In this document: positions 27,362 to 36,687 of the stretch, one piece after another
Layout: the number at the start of each line of letters is the position of its first letter
Numbering within the stretch: position 1 is the first letter of the stretch
Source of the DNA: JANMJD01 sp963828405
Lineage (GTDB): Bacteria; Actinomycetota; Acidimicrobiia; Acidimicrobiales; Ilumatobacteraceae
Direction of reading: 5' to 3'
NCBI GenBank assembly: GCA_963828405.1
Contig: CAWHEG010000031.1
Span: 2,914,001 to 2,978,000 of the forward strand
DNA length: 64,000 nucleotides
Made by a program: the position numbers and the translations under genes
Notes under the pieces: model-generated
Told to the model about the DNA's origin: nothing
Databases searched by the model: none
What the model saw: only the letters and a program-made list of their open reading frames with translations

Positions 27362-28363
27362 ATGACACCCGACCTGTCCACCATCGTCGCCCACGCGCTC
27401 GACCGCATCGGCGCCGTCGGCGACCTCGATGATCTGGCCACGGCCGAGGCAGATCTGCTCGGCAAGCGCGGCGAGCTGGGCCAGGCGAAGACCCGGCTCG
27501 GCTCGATCCCCTCGATCGACGAGCGCAAGGAGCTCGGACGGGCGGTCAACGAGGCGACCGAGCAGATCGCCGCGGCCTTGGCCCTGCGGCGCGCCGAGCT
27601 CGCCGCAGCGGCTCGAGGCGCCCGGATCGCCGCCGAACGCCTCGACCTGACCGAGACGATCTCGTCGCCGAGCCGCGGACACGCCCACGTCGTGACCCAG
27701 GCCTGGGAGCGGCTCGAGGACGTCTTCCTCGGCCTCGGTTTCCAGGTTGCCGAGGGTCCCGAGGTCGAGACCGACTGGTACAACTTCGGCGCGCTGAACA
27801 TGCCGCCGTCGCATCCGGCCCGCGGGATGTGGGACACCCTGTTCGTCGATCACGGCGATCCGGGCACGGTCGTACTGCGCACCCACACGTCGCCGGTGCA
27901 GATCCGGGTGATGGAGTCGCATGTGCCGCCGATCTACATCGTCGCCCCCGGCCGGGTGTACCGGCGCGACACCCCGGACGCCACCCACATGCCGGTCTTC
28001 CACCAGATCGAGGGACTCGTCGTCGACCGGGGGATCACGATGGCCGACCTGGCGGGCACGATCGAGGCGTTCACCAAGGCCTTCTTCGGCGGCGAGTTCA
28101 CCTCCCGGCTGCGCCCGTCCTACTTCCCCTTCACCGAGCCGTCAGCCGAGTTCGACATCCGCACCCCGTCGGGGGACTGGCTCGAGCTCGGCGGCTGCGG
28201 CATGGTCCACCCCGACGTGCTGCGCGCCGGTGGTCTCGATCCCGAGGTGTGGAGCGGATTCGCCTTCGGTTTCGGCATCGACCGGATGGCCAAGGAGCGC
28301 CATGTGATCGACGACATCCGTGAGATGTACACCAACGACGTCCGCTTCCTGGAACAGTTCTGA
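27362..28363 (+). CDS. pheS: Phenylalanyl-tRNA synthetase alpha subunit
   Basis: 333 aa. The N-terminal coiled-coil is short. Class II motifs are visible: motif 2 around MPVFHQIEGLVVDRG and motif 3 in GFAFGFGIDRMAK, with GGCGMVHPDVL between. Forms the alpha2-beta2 enzyme with pheT, 15 bp downstream. Confidence 0.97.
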   Translation: MTPDLSTIVAHALDRIGAVGDLDDLATAEADLLGKRGELGQAKTRLGSIPSIDERKELGRAVNEATEQIAAALALRRAELAAAARGARIAAERLDLTETISSPSRGHAHVVTQAWERLEDVFLGLGFQVAEGPEVETDWYNFGALNMPPSHPARGMWDTLFVDHGDPGTVVLRTHTSPVQIRVMESHVPPIYIVAPGRVYRRDTPDATHMPVFHQIEGLVVDRGITMADLAGTIEAFTKAFFGGEFTSRLRPSYFPFTEPSAEFDIRTPSGDWLELGGCGMVHPDVLRAGGLDPEVWSGFAFGFGIDRMAKERHVIDDIREMYTNDVRFLEQF

Positions 28364-28378
28364 GACGAGGACCACTCG

Positions 28379-30739
28379 ATGGATGTCGTACTTTCCTGGC
28401 TCAACGACCTCGCCCCCCTCGGGGAGGAGACGGATGCCTTGGCCACCACGTTGAACAGCCTCGGCCTCGCCGTCGACGGGATCCGCCACGTCGGCGCGTC
28501 GATACCCGGGGTGATCACCGCTCGCGTGCTGCGCACCGAACGGCACCCCGACGCGGCCAAGGTGCACCGCGTCTTCGTCGATGCCGGCGACGGCGCCGAG
28601 CGCCACGTCTGGTGTGGCGCCTTCAACATGGCGCCCGGCGACGTCGTCCCGCTGGCCACCCCGGGGACGGAGATGCCCGACGGCCGGAGGATCGAGCCGC
28701 GCCCGATCCTCGGGATCAGCTCGCACGGCATGCTCTGCTCGGCGAGGGAGCTCGGCCTCGGTGACGACCACACCGGGATCCTGATCCTCGAGGCGGGGAC
28801 GCCGCTCGGGTTGCCCTACGGCGAGGCACTGGGGTTGGCCCGCGACGTCGTCTTCGAGCTCGACGTCAACAGGAACCGCCCGGACTGCTGGGGGCACCTC
28901 GGTGTCGCCCGCGATCTCGCCGCCCACCTCCACCTGCCGATGAATCCGGCCGTCGTTGCCGTCGAGGCCGTCGGCGACCCGGTTGCCTGCCCCGTGACCA
29001 TCGTCGACGGCGACCGCTGCGGGCGTTTCACGGCGACGGTGATCTCCGGCGTGCACGTCGCCGACTCGCCCCGGTGGATCAGGGACCGGCTCGCCGCGGC
29101 CGGGATGCGGGCGATCAACAACGTCGTCGACGCCAGCAACTACGTGATGCTCGAGCTCAACCAGCCCAACCACGCCTACGACCTGGCCACCCTCGGAGGG
29201 GGCGGGTTCCGTGTCCGGCGAGCCGGCGACGGCGAGGTGATGACCACCCTCGACGGGGTGGTGCGGACGCTCTGCGCCGACGACCTGTTGATCTGCGACG
29301 CCACTGACGCACCGATCGGTCTCGCCGGGGTGATGGGCGGTCTGGCCAGCGAGATCTCGCCGGCCACGACCACGGTGGCCCTCGAGGTCGCCTGGTTCGA
29401 GCCGACGGGCATCGCCGCCACCGTGGTCCGAACGGGCCTGCGCTCCGAGGCCTCGGCCCGTTTCGAGCGGGGCGTCGATCCCCTGGGGATGGAACGGTCG
29501 ATCGCCCGGTTCGTCGAGCTCCTCGGTGAGACCTGCCCCGAACTGGTCGTCCATCGCGCAGGCGCCGACGCCCGGGGGGACTCGATGCCGCCGGCTTCTC
29601 GCTCCGTCGATCTGCGGGTCGCCCAGGCCAACCGCATCCTCGGGACGTCGTTGGCCGCCGCAGACCTGCCGCCGTTGCTCGACGGCATCGGCCTGACCGT
29701 CGACGCCGACCGGCCCGACGCCGCGGTCGTCACCGTCGCCCTGCCCTCGTGGCGCCCCGACTGCAGCAGCGAGATCGACGTCATCGAGGAGATCGCCCGG
29801 CACCACGGCTACGACCGGCTCGGCCGGACCGTGCCGAAGTCGACGGTGCACGGCCGACTCAGCGCGATCCAGCAGCGCCGCCGAGCCCTTCGCCAGGTGC
29901 TGCTCGGCTGCGGAGTGTCGGAGGCGATGCCCAACCCGTTCCTCGCCCCGGGCGACCTCGACCGCTGCGGGCTCACCGACCGGGCGGTGTCGATCACGAA
30001 CCCCCTGGTCACCGAGGAATCGGTGCTGCGCACGTCGTTGCGCCCCGGCCTGCTCAAGGCCATCGCCTACAACGCCTCGCACCGCAACTCCGCTGTGGCG
30101 CTGTTCGAGATCGGCCACGTGTTCCCCCCCGGAGCCGGCCAGCTCCCCGACGAGTACGAGGCGCTCGGCGTCGTCCTCGCCGGACGTGAGGCGCCCGCCG
30201 CGCTCGTGCTCTGGCGTGAGCTGGCTGCGGCGCTGTCGCTCGGCGCCCGAGTCGACCAGGCGACCCCGCCGCCCGGGCTCCATCCGACCCGCTCGGCGAC
30301 CCTCTCCCTCGGGCGCGACGTGGTGGGCGCCCTGGGCGAGATCCATCCGGAGGTGCTCGAGTCGTTCGGCATCACCGAACGTGTGGCGGTGCTCGAGCTC
30401 GATCTCACGGCGTTGCTGGCCAGGGAGCCGGCCGCACCGCGGTGGAAGGCGACGTCACGATATCCATCGAGCGACCTCGATCTGGCGTTCGTCACCCCCG
30501 ACGAGGTGACCGCCGAGAAGCTCGACAAGGCCATCCGCCAGGCGGCCGGCGCCCTGCTCGCCGGCCTCTCGCTGTTCGACGTCTACCGGGGGGCGGGTGT
30601 GCCGGCGGGGAGCCGCAGCCTCGCCTTCCGGCTACGCCTGCAGGCCGCTGACCGCACTCTCACGGAGACCGACGTCGGCCAGCTGCGGGACAAGGTCGTG
30701 GCCGCCGCCGCCAAGTTCGACGCTGCGTTGCGCAGCTGA
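28379..30739 (+). CDS. pheT: Phenylalanyl-tRNA synthetase beta subunit
   Basis: 786 aa, full length. Domains in order: EMAP-II-like tRNA-binding domain (GVITARVLRTERHPDAAKVH, residues 40-150), B3/B4 editing domain (ELDVNRNRPDCWG to GVMGGLASEI), B5, the pseudo-catalytic core, and the C-terminal anticodon-binding FDX-ACB domain (SRYPSSDLDLAFV to the end). Confidence 0.97.
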   Translation: MDVVLSWLNDLAPLGEETDALATTLNSLGLAVDGIRHVGASIPGVITARVLRTERHPDAAKVHRVFVDAGDGAERHVWCGAFNMAPGDVVPLATPGTEMPDGRRIEPRPILGISSHGMLCSARELGLGDDHTGILILEAGTPLGLPYGEALGLARDVVFELDVNRNRPDCWGHLGVARDLAAHLHLPMNPAVVAVEAVGDPVACPVTIVDGDRCGRFTATVISGVHVADSPRWIRDRLAAAGMRAINNVVDASNYVMLELNQPNHAYDLATLGGGGFRVRRAGDGEVMTTLDGVVRTLCADDLLICDATDAPIGLAGVMGGLASEISPATTTVALEVAWFEPTGIAATVVRTGLRSEASARFERGVDPLGMERSIARFVELLGETCPELVVHRAGADARGDSMPPASRSVDLRVAQANRILGTSLAAADLPPLLDGIGLTVDADRPDAAVVTVALPSWRPDCSSEIDVIEEIARHHGYDRLGRTVPKSTVHGRLSAIQQRRRALRQVLLGCGVSEAMPNPFLAPGDLDRCGLTDRAVSITNPLVTEESVLRTSLRPGLLKAIAYNASHRNSAVALFEIGHVFPPGAGQLPDEYEALGVVLAGREAPAALVLWRELAAALSLGARVDQATPPPGLHPTRSATLSLGRDVVGALGEIHPEVLESFGITERVAVLELDLTALLAREPAAPRWKATSRYPSSDLDLAFVTPDEVTAEKLDKAIRQAAGALLAGLSLFDVYRGAGVPAGSRSLAFRLRLQAADRTLTETDVGQLRDKVVAAAAKFDAALRS

Positions 30740-30787
30740 CGAGGGGGCGCACCCGGCCAGGTTCGACCCGGCCCGGTTCGGCCCCGC

Positions 30788-31345
30788 TCAGTTGACGGAG
30801 GTGTCGGCGGGGTAGTGGGCGAGCCACGCCAGCCGGTTCGGCTGGCGGGCGAGCACCCGCCGCCACAGGCCGGCGGGGTCCCCGGTGAACACGTCGTCGG
30901 CCTGCGCATCGACGATCGCCCAGGCGTCGGCGGCGATCTCGGCGTCGAGCTGCAACGGGCCCCAGCCGGCATAGCCGCGGAAGATGCGAAGTCGTCCGAC
31001 CTCGACGTCGGCGGGATCGAGGGCCAGATCGACGGTTCCGATCGTCGCCCGGGGATCGCCGCCGAGCGGTTCCCATCCGTGCGCGGTGTCACCCTCCGGC
31101 CGATGTCCGACCCCGATCAGCGCGGCCGGTTCGACGGGACCGCCCGAGAACACCGCCGACGGGTCACAGGCCCGGTCCAACCATCCGGCGACCTGCGCCG
31201 GGCGTTCGGGGGTGGCGCGATTGAGGACGACGCCCAGGGCACCGTCGGGAGAGTGCTCCAACACGAGTACAATCGAACGGTCGAAGTTCGGATCGATGAG
31301 CGGCGGCATGGCCACGAGCAGCCGACTTCGGTGCGACTGAAACAT
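30788..31345 (-). CDS. YqgE/AlgH family protein
   Basis: 185 aa. LLVAMPPLIDPNFDRSIVLV, GALGVVLNRAT, VFSGGPVEP and RIFRGYAGWGPLQL are the family landmarks. Widespread protein of unknown molecular role. Converges on pheT (48-bp gap) and is divergent from the DUF4230 gene. Confidence 0.92.
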   Translation of the reverse strand: MFQSHRSRLLVAMPPLIDPNFDRSIVLVLEHSPDGALGVVLNRATPERPAQVAGWLDRACDPSAVFSGGPVEPAALIGVGHRPEGDTAHGWEPLGGDPRATIGTVDLALDPADVEVGRLRIFRGYAGWGPLQLDAEIAADAWAIVDAQADDVFTGDPAGLWRRVLARQPNRLAWLAHYPADTSVN

Positions 31346-31405
31346 TATTGAGCTCGCTTGCGTCGTTATGGAGTTGCACCGTTCTCGGTGCTCCAGGAGG
31401 ACATC

Positions 31406-32083
31406 ATGGCATTCGATTCGAAGCGATCGGGGGGAGGGCTGCGTTCTCTGGTCACCACGACGCTCGTCATCGTGGTCGTCCTCGTCGTGGGCGTGCCACT
31501 GCTCTGGCGCTGGCTGGGCACGCCGTTCAGCACCAAGACGATCGACCGGACTGCGCCGCCGGTGCTCGTGCAGCTCCGTGACCTGGCCGAGTACCACGCG
31601 GCGAGCGGAGACTTCGAGGTGCTCGTCGACGTCGAGAAGGACGTCAGCTGGCTGCCCTCCGCCCTTGCCGGGGAACGGGTCTTCTTCGTCGGTGTCGGCT
31701 CGGTCGACGCCGTCGTCGACTTCACCACCCTCGGCGACGAGGCGGTGCAGATGAACGCCGGGCGCACCGAGGTCACCGTCACGTTGCCGCCGCCGGTCCT
31801 CGGTACGGCCGTGGTCGACCCGGCACGCAGCGAGGTGGCCAACCGCGATCGGGGCCTGCTCAACCGGCTGTCGGGCGTCTTCACCGACAACCCGACGAGC
31901 GAGACCGAGTTGTACCTGCTCGCCGGCCAACGGATGCAGGAGGCGGCGACGGCGTCCGACCTGGGCCGGCGGGCCGAGGACAACACCCGCAACATGCTCT
32001 ACAGCCTGCTGAAGACCCTCGGCTTCGAGAAGGTCAACGTGCGCTTCGACGGCCGCACGGCGGTACCGGCGCCCGCGCCCTAG
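31406..32083 (+). CDS. DUF4230 membrane-anchored protein
   Basis: 225 aa. One N-terminal membrane segment (LVTTTLVIVVVLVVGVPLLW), then an extracellular-facing domain beginning APPVLVQLRDLAEYHAASGD and ending with LLKTLGFEKVNVRFDG. This matches DUF4230, whose function is not known. CCAGGAGG lies 5 bp before the ATG. Upstream, 60 bp are shared with the divergent AlgH gene. Confidence 0.8.
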   Translation: MAFDSKRSGGGLRSLVTTTLVIVVVLVVGVPLLWRWLGTPFSTKTIDRTAPPVLVQLRDLAEYHAASGDFEVLVDVEKDVSWLPSALAGERVFFVGVGSVDAVVDFTTLGDEAVQMNAGRTEVTVTLPPPVLGTAVVDPARSEVANRDRGLLNRLSGVFTDNPTSETELYLLAGQRMQEAATASDLGRRAEDNTRNMLYSLLKTLGFEKVNVRFDGRTAVPAPAP

Positions 32084-32124
32084 AACCGCTGGGTCCCCGG
32101 GCGATGGGGCCGGGCGGATTCCTC

Positions 32125-32156
32125 GCATGATCATGCATCCATGTGTATGATCATGC
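32125..32156. promoter_or_regulatory. Double palindrome over the argC promoter, putative ArgR operator
   Basis: A perfect 12-bp palindrome GCATGATCATGC (32125-32136) is repeated with one change at 32145-32156, a period of exactly 20 bp. ATGATCATGC is identical in both. The second copy contains TATGAT (32146-32151), a good -10 element 9 bp before the argC ATG. Paired dyads two helical turns apart, overlapping the promoter of an arginine operon, are what ArgR recognises in other bacteria. The assignment to ArgR is inferred. Confidence 0.7.
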
Positions 32157-32160
32157 GATC

Positions 32161-33183
32161 ATGGTCAAGGTAGGCATCATCGGGGCATCCGGCTACACCG
32201 GCGTCGAGCTCCTCCGGCTGGCGGCCGGGCATCCCCGGTTCGACATCGCCTACGCCACCGGCGGTACCCAGGCGGGCACGCCGGCGGCCTCCCTCTATCC
32301 GGCGCTCACCGCCGCCTATCCCGATCTCGTGTTCGACGAGTGGGACCCGGCGCGGGCCGACGGGCTCGATCTGGTGTTCCTCGGGCTGCCCCACGAGGCC
32401 TCGATGGCGATCGCCTCGGATCTGGTCGGCCGGGTCGGCTGTGTGGTCGATCTCTCCGCCGCCTACCGGCTGAAGGACGCCTCGCTGTATCCCCGATGGT
32501 ACGGCTTCGAACACGACCAGCCCGACTTGCTGGCCCGGGCCGTGTACGGCCTGCCCGAGTTGCATCGGGACGAACTGCCCGGGGCGGAGCTGATCGCCAC
32601 CCCGGGCTGCTACGTGACGGCGGCGACGCTGGCGCTCGCCCCGCTCGTGCGCGCCGGCGTGATCGACCGCCACGGGGTGATCGTCGACGCCGCATCAGGG
32701 GTGAGCGGGGCGGGACGGAGCCCGAAGCACGGCTCGCTGTTCTGCACCGTCGACGAGGATTTCACCGCCTACGGCCTGCTCGACCACCGCCACACCCCCG
32801 AGATGGAGCAGGAGACCGGCGCCCAGATCCTGTTCACCCCGCATCTCGCACCGATGAACCGCGGGATCCTGGCCACCTGCTACGCCCGCCCCGCACAGGG
32901 AACCGCCCCGACGACGGCCGACCTGCTCGCCGTCCTGGCGGCGGCATATCGCGACGAGCCCTTCGTCGTGGTGCGGCCCTCACCGCCGTCGACCAAGGCC
33001 ACACTGGGGTCCAACGCCGTGCACCTCAGCGCCCGCCATGACGAGCGGACCGGTTACGTCGTCGTGCTCTGCGCACTCGACAACCTGGCCAAGGGCGCCT
33101 CGGGCGGCGCCGTGCAGGCTGCCAACGTCGCCCTCGGACTGCCCGAGGCGATGGGGCTGGCCAAGGTCGGGCTGTACCCGTGA
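32161..33183 (+). CDS. argC: N-acetyl-gamma-glutamyl-phosphate reductase
   Basis: Third step of arginine synthesis. 340 aa. NADP loop VGIIGASGYTGVELLRL at the N-terminus; catalytic Cys in LIATPGCYVTAATLAL. The ATG at 32161 lies just after the -10 element; an in-frame ATG at 32143 would lie inside the promoter. First gene of the arg operon, overlapping argB by 4 bp. Confidence 0.96.
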   Translation: MVKVGIIGASGYTGVELLRLAAGHPRFDIAYATGGTQAGTPAASLYPALTAAYPDLVFDEWDPARADGLDLVFLGLPHEASMAIASDLVGRVGCVVDLSAAYRLKDASLYPRWYGFEHDQPDLLARAVYGLPELHRDELPGAELIATPGCYVTAATLALAPLVRAGVIDRHGVIVDAASGVSGAGRSPKHGSLFCTVDEDFTAYGLLDHRHTPEMEQETGAQILFTPHLAPMNRGILATCYARPAQGTAPTTADLLAVLAAAYRDEPFVVVRPSPPSTKATLGSNAVHLSARHDERTGYVVVLCALDNLAKGASGGAVQAANVALGLPEAMGLAKVGLYP

Positions 33184-34073
33184 GCAGCGAAGCGGGCATG
33201 GTTCCCGGGCCGGCAACGGCGGCCGACAAGGCCGACATGCTGATCGAGGCGCTGCCCTACATCCGCCGCTTCGCCGGCAAGGTGGTCGTCGTCAAGTACG
33301 GCGGCAACGCCCTTGCCGGGTCGTCCGAGGCCGACGCCCTCGCCCTCTTCGCCCAGGACATCGTGCTGATGCAGTCGGTCGGCATACGCCCGGTCGTCGT
33401 CCATGGCGGCGGGCCGCAGATCTCCGAGATGGTCCGGCGCCTGGGGTTGCACACCGAGTTCCGCAACGGACTGCGGGTGACCGACGCGGCGACGATCGAC
33501 ATCGCCCGGATGGTGCTGATCGGCCAGGTCAACCCCCAGATCGTGGCGGCGATCAACGTGCACGGACCGCTCGCCGTCGGCGTCTCGGGCGAGGACGCCG
33601 GCCTGATCCGGGCGTCGGCCCGCGACGTCGATCTCGGCTTCGTCGGCGATGTCGAGGCGATCAACCCGACGATCCTGCTCGGCCTGCTCGACGACGAGTT
33701 CATCCCCGTGATCGCCACGATCGGCACCGACGAGTCGGGACAGGCGTACAACATCAACGCCGACACGGTGGCCGGGGAGATCGCCGAGGCGCTCGGCGCC
33801 GAGAAGCTCGTCTACCTGACCGACATCGAGGGGCTGCGGCGTGTCGTCGACGACCCCGACAGCCTGATCCGCCAAACCGACGCCGATGAATTGGAGGCCC
33901 TGATGGCTGACGGAACCATTGCCGGGGGGATGATCCCGAAGGTGCGCAGCTGCGTCAAGGCACTGCGCGGCGGGGTGCGCCGGGCGCACATCCTCGACGG
34001 TCGGATCCCCCACGTGGTGCTGCTCGAGATCTTCACCGATGCCGGCATCGGCACGATGGCGGTGGCCCAGTGA
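33180..34073 (+). CDS. argB: Acetylglutamate kinase
   Basis: Phosphorylates N-acetylglutamate. 297 aa. VVVKYGGNALAG, VVVHGGGPQISEM and YNINADTVAGEIAEALGA are the family landmarks. GTG start overlaps the argC stop (GTGA). argJ, which normally lies between argC and argB in related genomes, is absent. Confidence 0.97.
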   Translation: MSSEAGMVPGPATAADKADMLIEALPYIRRFAGKVVVVKYGGNALAGSSEADALALFAQDIVLMQSVGIRPVVVHGGGPQISEMVRRLGLHTEFRNGLRVTDAATIDIARMVLIGQVNPQIVAAINVHGPLAVGVSGEDAGLIRASARDVDLGFVGDVEAINPTILLGLLDDEFIPVIATIGTDESGQAYNINADTVAGEIAEALGAEKLVYLTDIEGLRRVVDDPDSLIRQTDADELEALMADGTIAGGMIPKVRSCVKALRGGVRRAHILDGRIPHVVLLEIFTDAGIGTMAVAQ

Positions 34074-35266
34074 GCGCCGGCGCCCATGGCTTCGCCCATG
34101 AGGCCCAGGACTCCTGCCCGTTCATGCCGGTGTTCGGGCCTCCGCAGGTGATGTTCGCCCGGGGGGCGGGAACCGAACTGTGGGACACCGAGGGCAAGCG
34201 CTACCTCGATTTCCTCGGCGGACTGGCGGTGATCTCGCTGGGCCACGCCAACCCGGTGATCGCCGAGGCGATCTGCGACCAGGCAGGCCGGTTGCTCCAC
34301 GTGTCGAACTTCTTCGCCAACCAACCGGCCACGCAGGCGGCCATCGCCATCAACGCGCTGCTCCGCGAGGCGACCGGGCTGTCCGGCCAGACCTTCCTGT
34401 GCAACTCCGGGGCGGAGGCGAACGAATGCGCCCTCAAGCTGGCCCGCAAGTTCGGCGGACGTGGCCGCCACGTCGTCGTCAGCGCACTCGGTTCGTTCCA
34501 CGGTCGCACCCTGGCCACGCTGGCGGCCACGGGCCAGACGGCCAAGCACGAGCCGTTCCAGCCGATGCCCGAGGGCTTCCGCCATGCCGAGTGGGGCTCG
34601 CTGGAGGCGCTCGAGGGAGCGCTCGACCCGACGGTGGCGGCGGTGCTGATCGAACCGATCCAGGGGGAGGGCGGGGTCAACCCGGCCACCGTCGAGTACT
34701 TCCGAGGTATTCGACGCCTCTGCGACGAGCGCGGCATGCTGATGATCGTCGACGAGATCCAGACCGGCTTCGCCCGGACCGGACGCTGGTTCGGCTTCGA
34801 GCACTTCGACGTCGCACCCGATGTCGTGACGATGGCCAAGGCGATGGGCAACGGGTTCCCGGTCGGGGCGTGCTGGGCGCGTGCCGACGTGGCGTCCGTG
34901 TTCCAGCCCGGCGACCACGGCTCGACGTACTCGGGCACGGCGATCGCCGGGGCCGCGGTGAACACGGTGATCGCCGAGATGCGCCGGCTCGACGCGCCAG
35001 CGCTGGCGGCCGCCCAGGGCGTCAGGTTGGCCGACGGTCTGCGCGCCCTGCCCGGCGTCGCCGCCGTGCGCGGCATGGGCCTGTTGCTCGCCGCCGAACT
35101 GGAGGCCGGCCGCGACGCCAAGGCCGTCTACTCGGCGTGCCTCGCCGCCGGGCTGGTGGTCAACGCGGTGACCGCCTCGGCGCTGCGCTTCGCTCCTCCG
35201 CTCACGGTCAGCGACGCCGAGATCGCCGAGGCGTTGCGCATCCTCGGTTCGGTGCTGGCCTCATGA
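34070..35266 (+). CDS. argD: Acetylornithine aminotransferase
   Basis: PLP-dependent transamination of acetylglutamate semialdehyde. 398 aa. LCNSGAEANECALKLAR, SFHGRTLATLAATGQ, IVDEIQTGFARTG and the Schiff-base Lys in TMAKAMGNGFPVGA are seen. Overlaps argB by GTGA and argF by ATGA. Confidence 0.96.
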   Translation: MSAGAHGFAHEAQDSCPFMPVFGPPQVMFARGAGTELWDTEGKRYLDFLGGLAVISLGHANPVIAEAICDQAGRLLHVSNFFANQPATQAAIAINALLREATGLSGQTFLCNSGAEANECALKLARKFGGRGRHVVVSALGSFHGRTLATLAATGQTAKHEPFQPMPEGFRHAEWGSLEALEGALDPTVAAVLIEPIQGEGGVNPATVEYFRGIRRLCDERGMLMIVDEIQTGFARTGRWFGFEHFDVAPDVVTMAKAMGNGFPVGACWARADVASVFQPGDHGSTYSGTAIAGAAVNTVIAEMRRLDAPALAAAQGVRLADGLRALPGVAAVRGMGLLLAAELEAGRDAKAVYSACLAAGLVVNAVTASALRFAPPLTVSDAEIAEALRILGSVLAS

Positions 35267-36171
35267 GGCACCTCCTCGACATCACCGATCTCACGGGCGA
35301 CGAGCTCGACACGGTGCTCCGGTTGGCCGAGATGCCGATCGCCGAACTCGGTCGGCCGCTCGACGGCCTCGGCGTCGCCCTGGTCTTCGAGAAGCCCTCC
35401 AATCGCACCCGGCAATCGATGGAGATGGCCGTGTTCCAGCTGGGTGGCCATCCCGTCTACACACGCGGCGAGGAGATCGGCTTCGACGTGCGCGAATCGG
35501 TCGAGGACGTCACCCGGATCATGGCCGGCTATCACGGCGTGGTCGGCGCCCGGGTTTTCGAGCACGAGATCGTTCGGCGGATGGCCGCACTCGATGTCGT
35601 GCCGATCGTCAACATGCTCTCGGGATGGTCCCACCCGCTCCAGGGCCTGGCCGATGCCCTCACCATGCGTCAGTGCTTCGGGTCGCTGGCCGGGAGGACC
35701 GTGGCCTACGTCGGCGACTACAACAACGTCGCCCGGTCGTTGGCCGAGGTCACGGCGGTGCTCGGTGGCCATGTCCGACTGGGCTGCCCCGGCGGCTTCG
35801 ACGCACCACCGGCGGAGTTGGAGCGGATCCGACGCCTCGGCGCCGCCTCGGTGGTGCAGCTCGGACGGGCCGACGCAGCCGTATCCGGCGCCGACGCCGT
35901 CCACACCGACACCTGGACCTCGATGGGCCAGGAGCACGAGCGGAGCGATCGGCACAACGTGTTCGAACCCTTCCGCGTCGACGAACGGCTGATGGACGCC
36001 GCCGGGCCGGCGGCGTTGTTCTTCCACTGCCTGCCGGCCCATCGTGGCGACGAGGTCACCGCAGCGGTGATCGACGGTCCACGGTCGCGGGTGATCGCCC
36101 AGGGCCACAACCGCCTGCATGCCGCCCGTGGCCTGCTCGCCTGGCTCGCCGAGGCGAACCGTGGACGATGA
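35263..36171 (+). CDS. argF: Ornithine carbamoyltransferase
   Basis: Makes citrulline from ornithine and carbamoyl phosphate. 302 aa. The carbamoyl-phosphate loop reads FEKPSNRTRQSME, with Asn where STRTR is usual. The ornithine-side motifs HCLPAHRGDEV and DTWTSMGQE are intact. The ATG at 35263 overlaps the argD stop. The longer open frame upstream is a shadow of argD. Confidence 0.95.
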   Translation: MRHLLDITDLTGDELDTVLRLAEMPIAELGRPLDGLGVALVFEKPSNRTRQSMEMAVFQLGGHPVYTRGEEIGFDVRESVEDVTRIMAGYHGVVGARVFEHEIVRRMAALDVVPIVNMLSGWSHPLQGLADALTMRQCFGSLAGRTVAYVGDYNNVARSLAEVTAVLGGHVRLGCPGGFDAPPAELERIRRLGAASVVQLGRADAAVSGADAVHTDTWTSMGQEHERSDRHNVFEPFRVDERLMDAAGPAALFFHCLPAHRGDEVTAAVIDGPRSRVIAQGHNRLHAARGLLAWLAEANRGR

Positions 36172-36192
36172 GACCGGACGGCCGGTCCGCTG

Positions 36193-36676
36193 ATGACGAC
36201 GAAGACCCAACGTCAACAGGCCGTCGTGCGCCTGATCACCGACCACACCGTGACCAGCCAACCGCAGCTGGTGGATCTCCTCGGCGACGAGGGGATCGAG
36301 CGCGACCCAGGCGACGGTGTCGCGCGATCTCGACGAGGTGGGCGCCGTCAAGGTGCGCATCCCCGGCGGCGAGACCGTCTATGCGCTGCCCGAGCTTCCC
36401 CACGAGCGGGTCACCCCGATCGACCACCTGCGTCGGGTGCTCGGGGAGTGGGTCGCCGGAGTCAACCACTCCGGCAACCTGGTCGTCGTGCGTACCCCGC
36501 CGGGGTGTGCCCATGTCGTCGCGTCGGCGCTCGACCGTTCGGCGCTCGTCGGGGTGATCGGCACCGTCGCCGGTGACGACACCCTGCTCATCGTCGCCGA
36601 CGAGGACACCGGCGGAGCCCGGCTCGCCGCCCGCCTCCGCGAGCTCGCCGGGCTGGCCGGCGGGGACCACCGATGA
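36193..36676 (+). pseudogene. argR: Arginine repressor, frameshifted
   Basis: The N-terminus reads in frame from the ATG at 36193 (KTQRQQAVVRLITDHTVTSQ, then LVDLLGDEGIE). After the GAG at 36298 one extra base (about 36301) breaks the frame. Dropping it restores ATQATVSRDLDEVGAVKVR, the recognition helix, and the rest to the stop at 36676. The C-terminal arginine-binding and hexamer domain is intact (GVIGTVAGDDTLLIVADED). If the base is real, ArgR is lost and the arg operon is unrepressed; a single sequencing error would give the same picture. No slippery site for programmed frameshifting is seen. The stop is at the edge of the IS110 element. Confidence 0.85.
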
Positions 36677-36687
36677 CACCCTCTATG

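Noticed and set aside
36290..36310. Programmed frameshift in argR
   Set aside because: No slippery heptamer, stop codon or stimulatory hairpin at the site; a single inserted base explains it.
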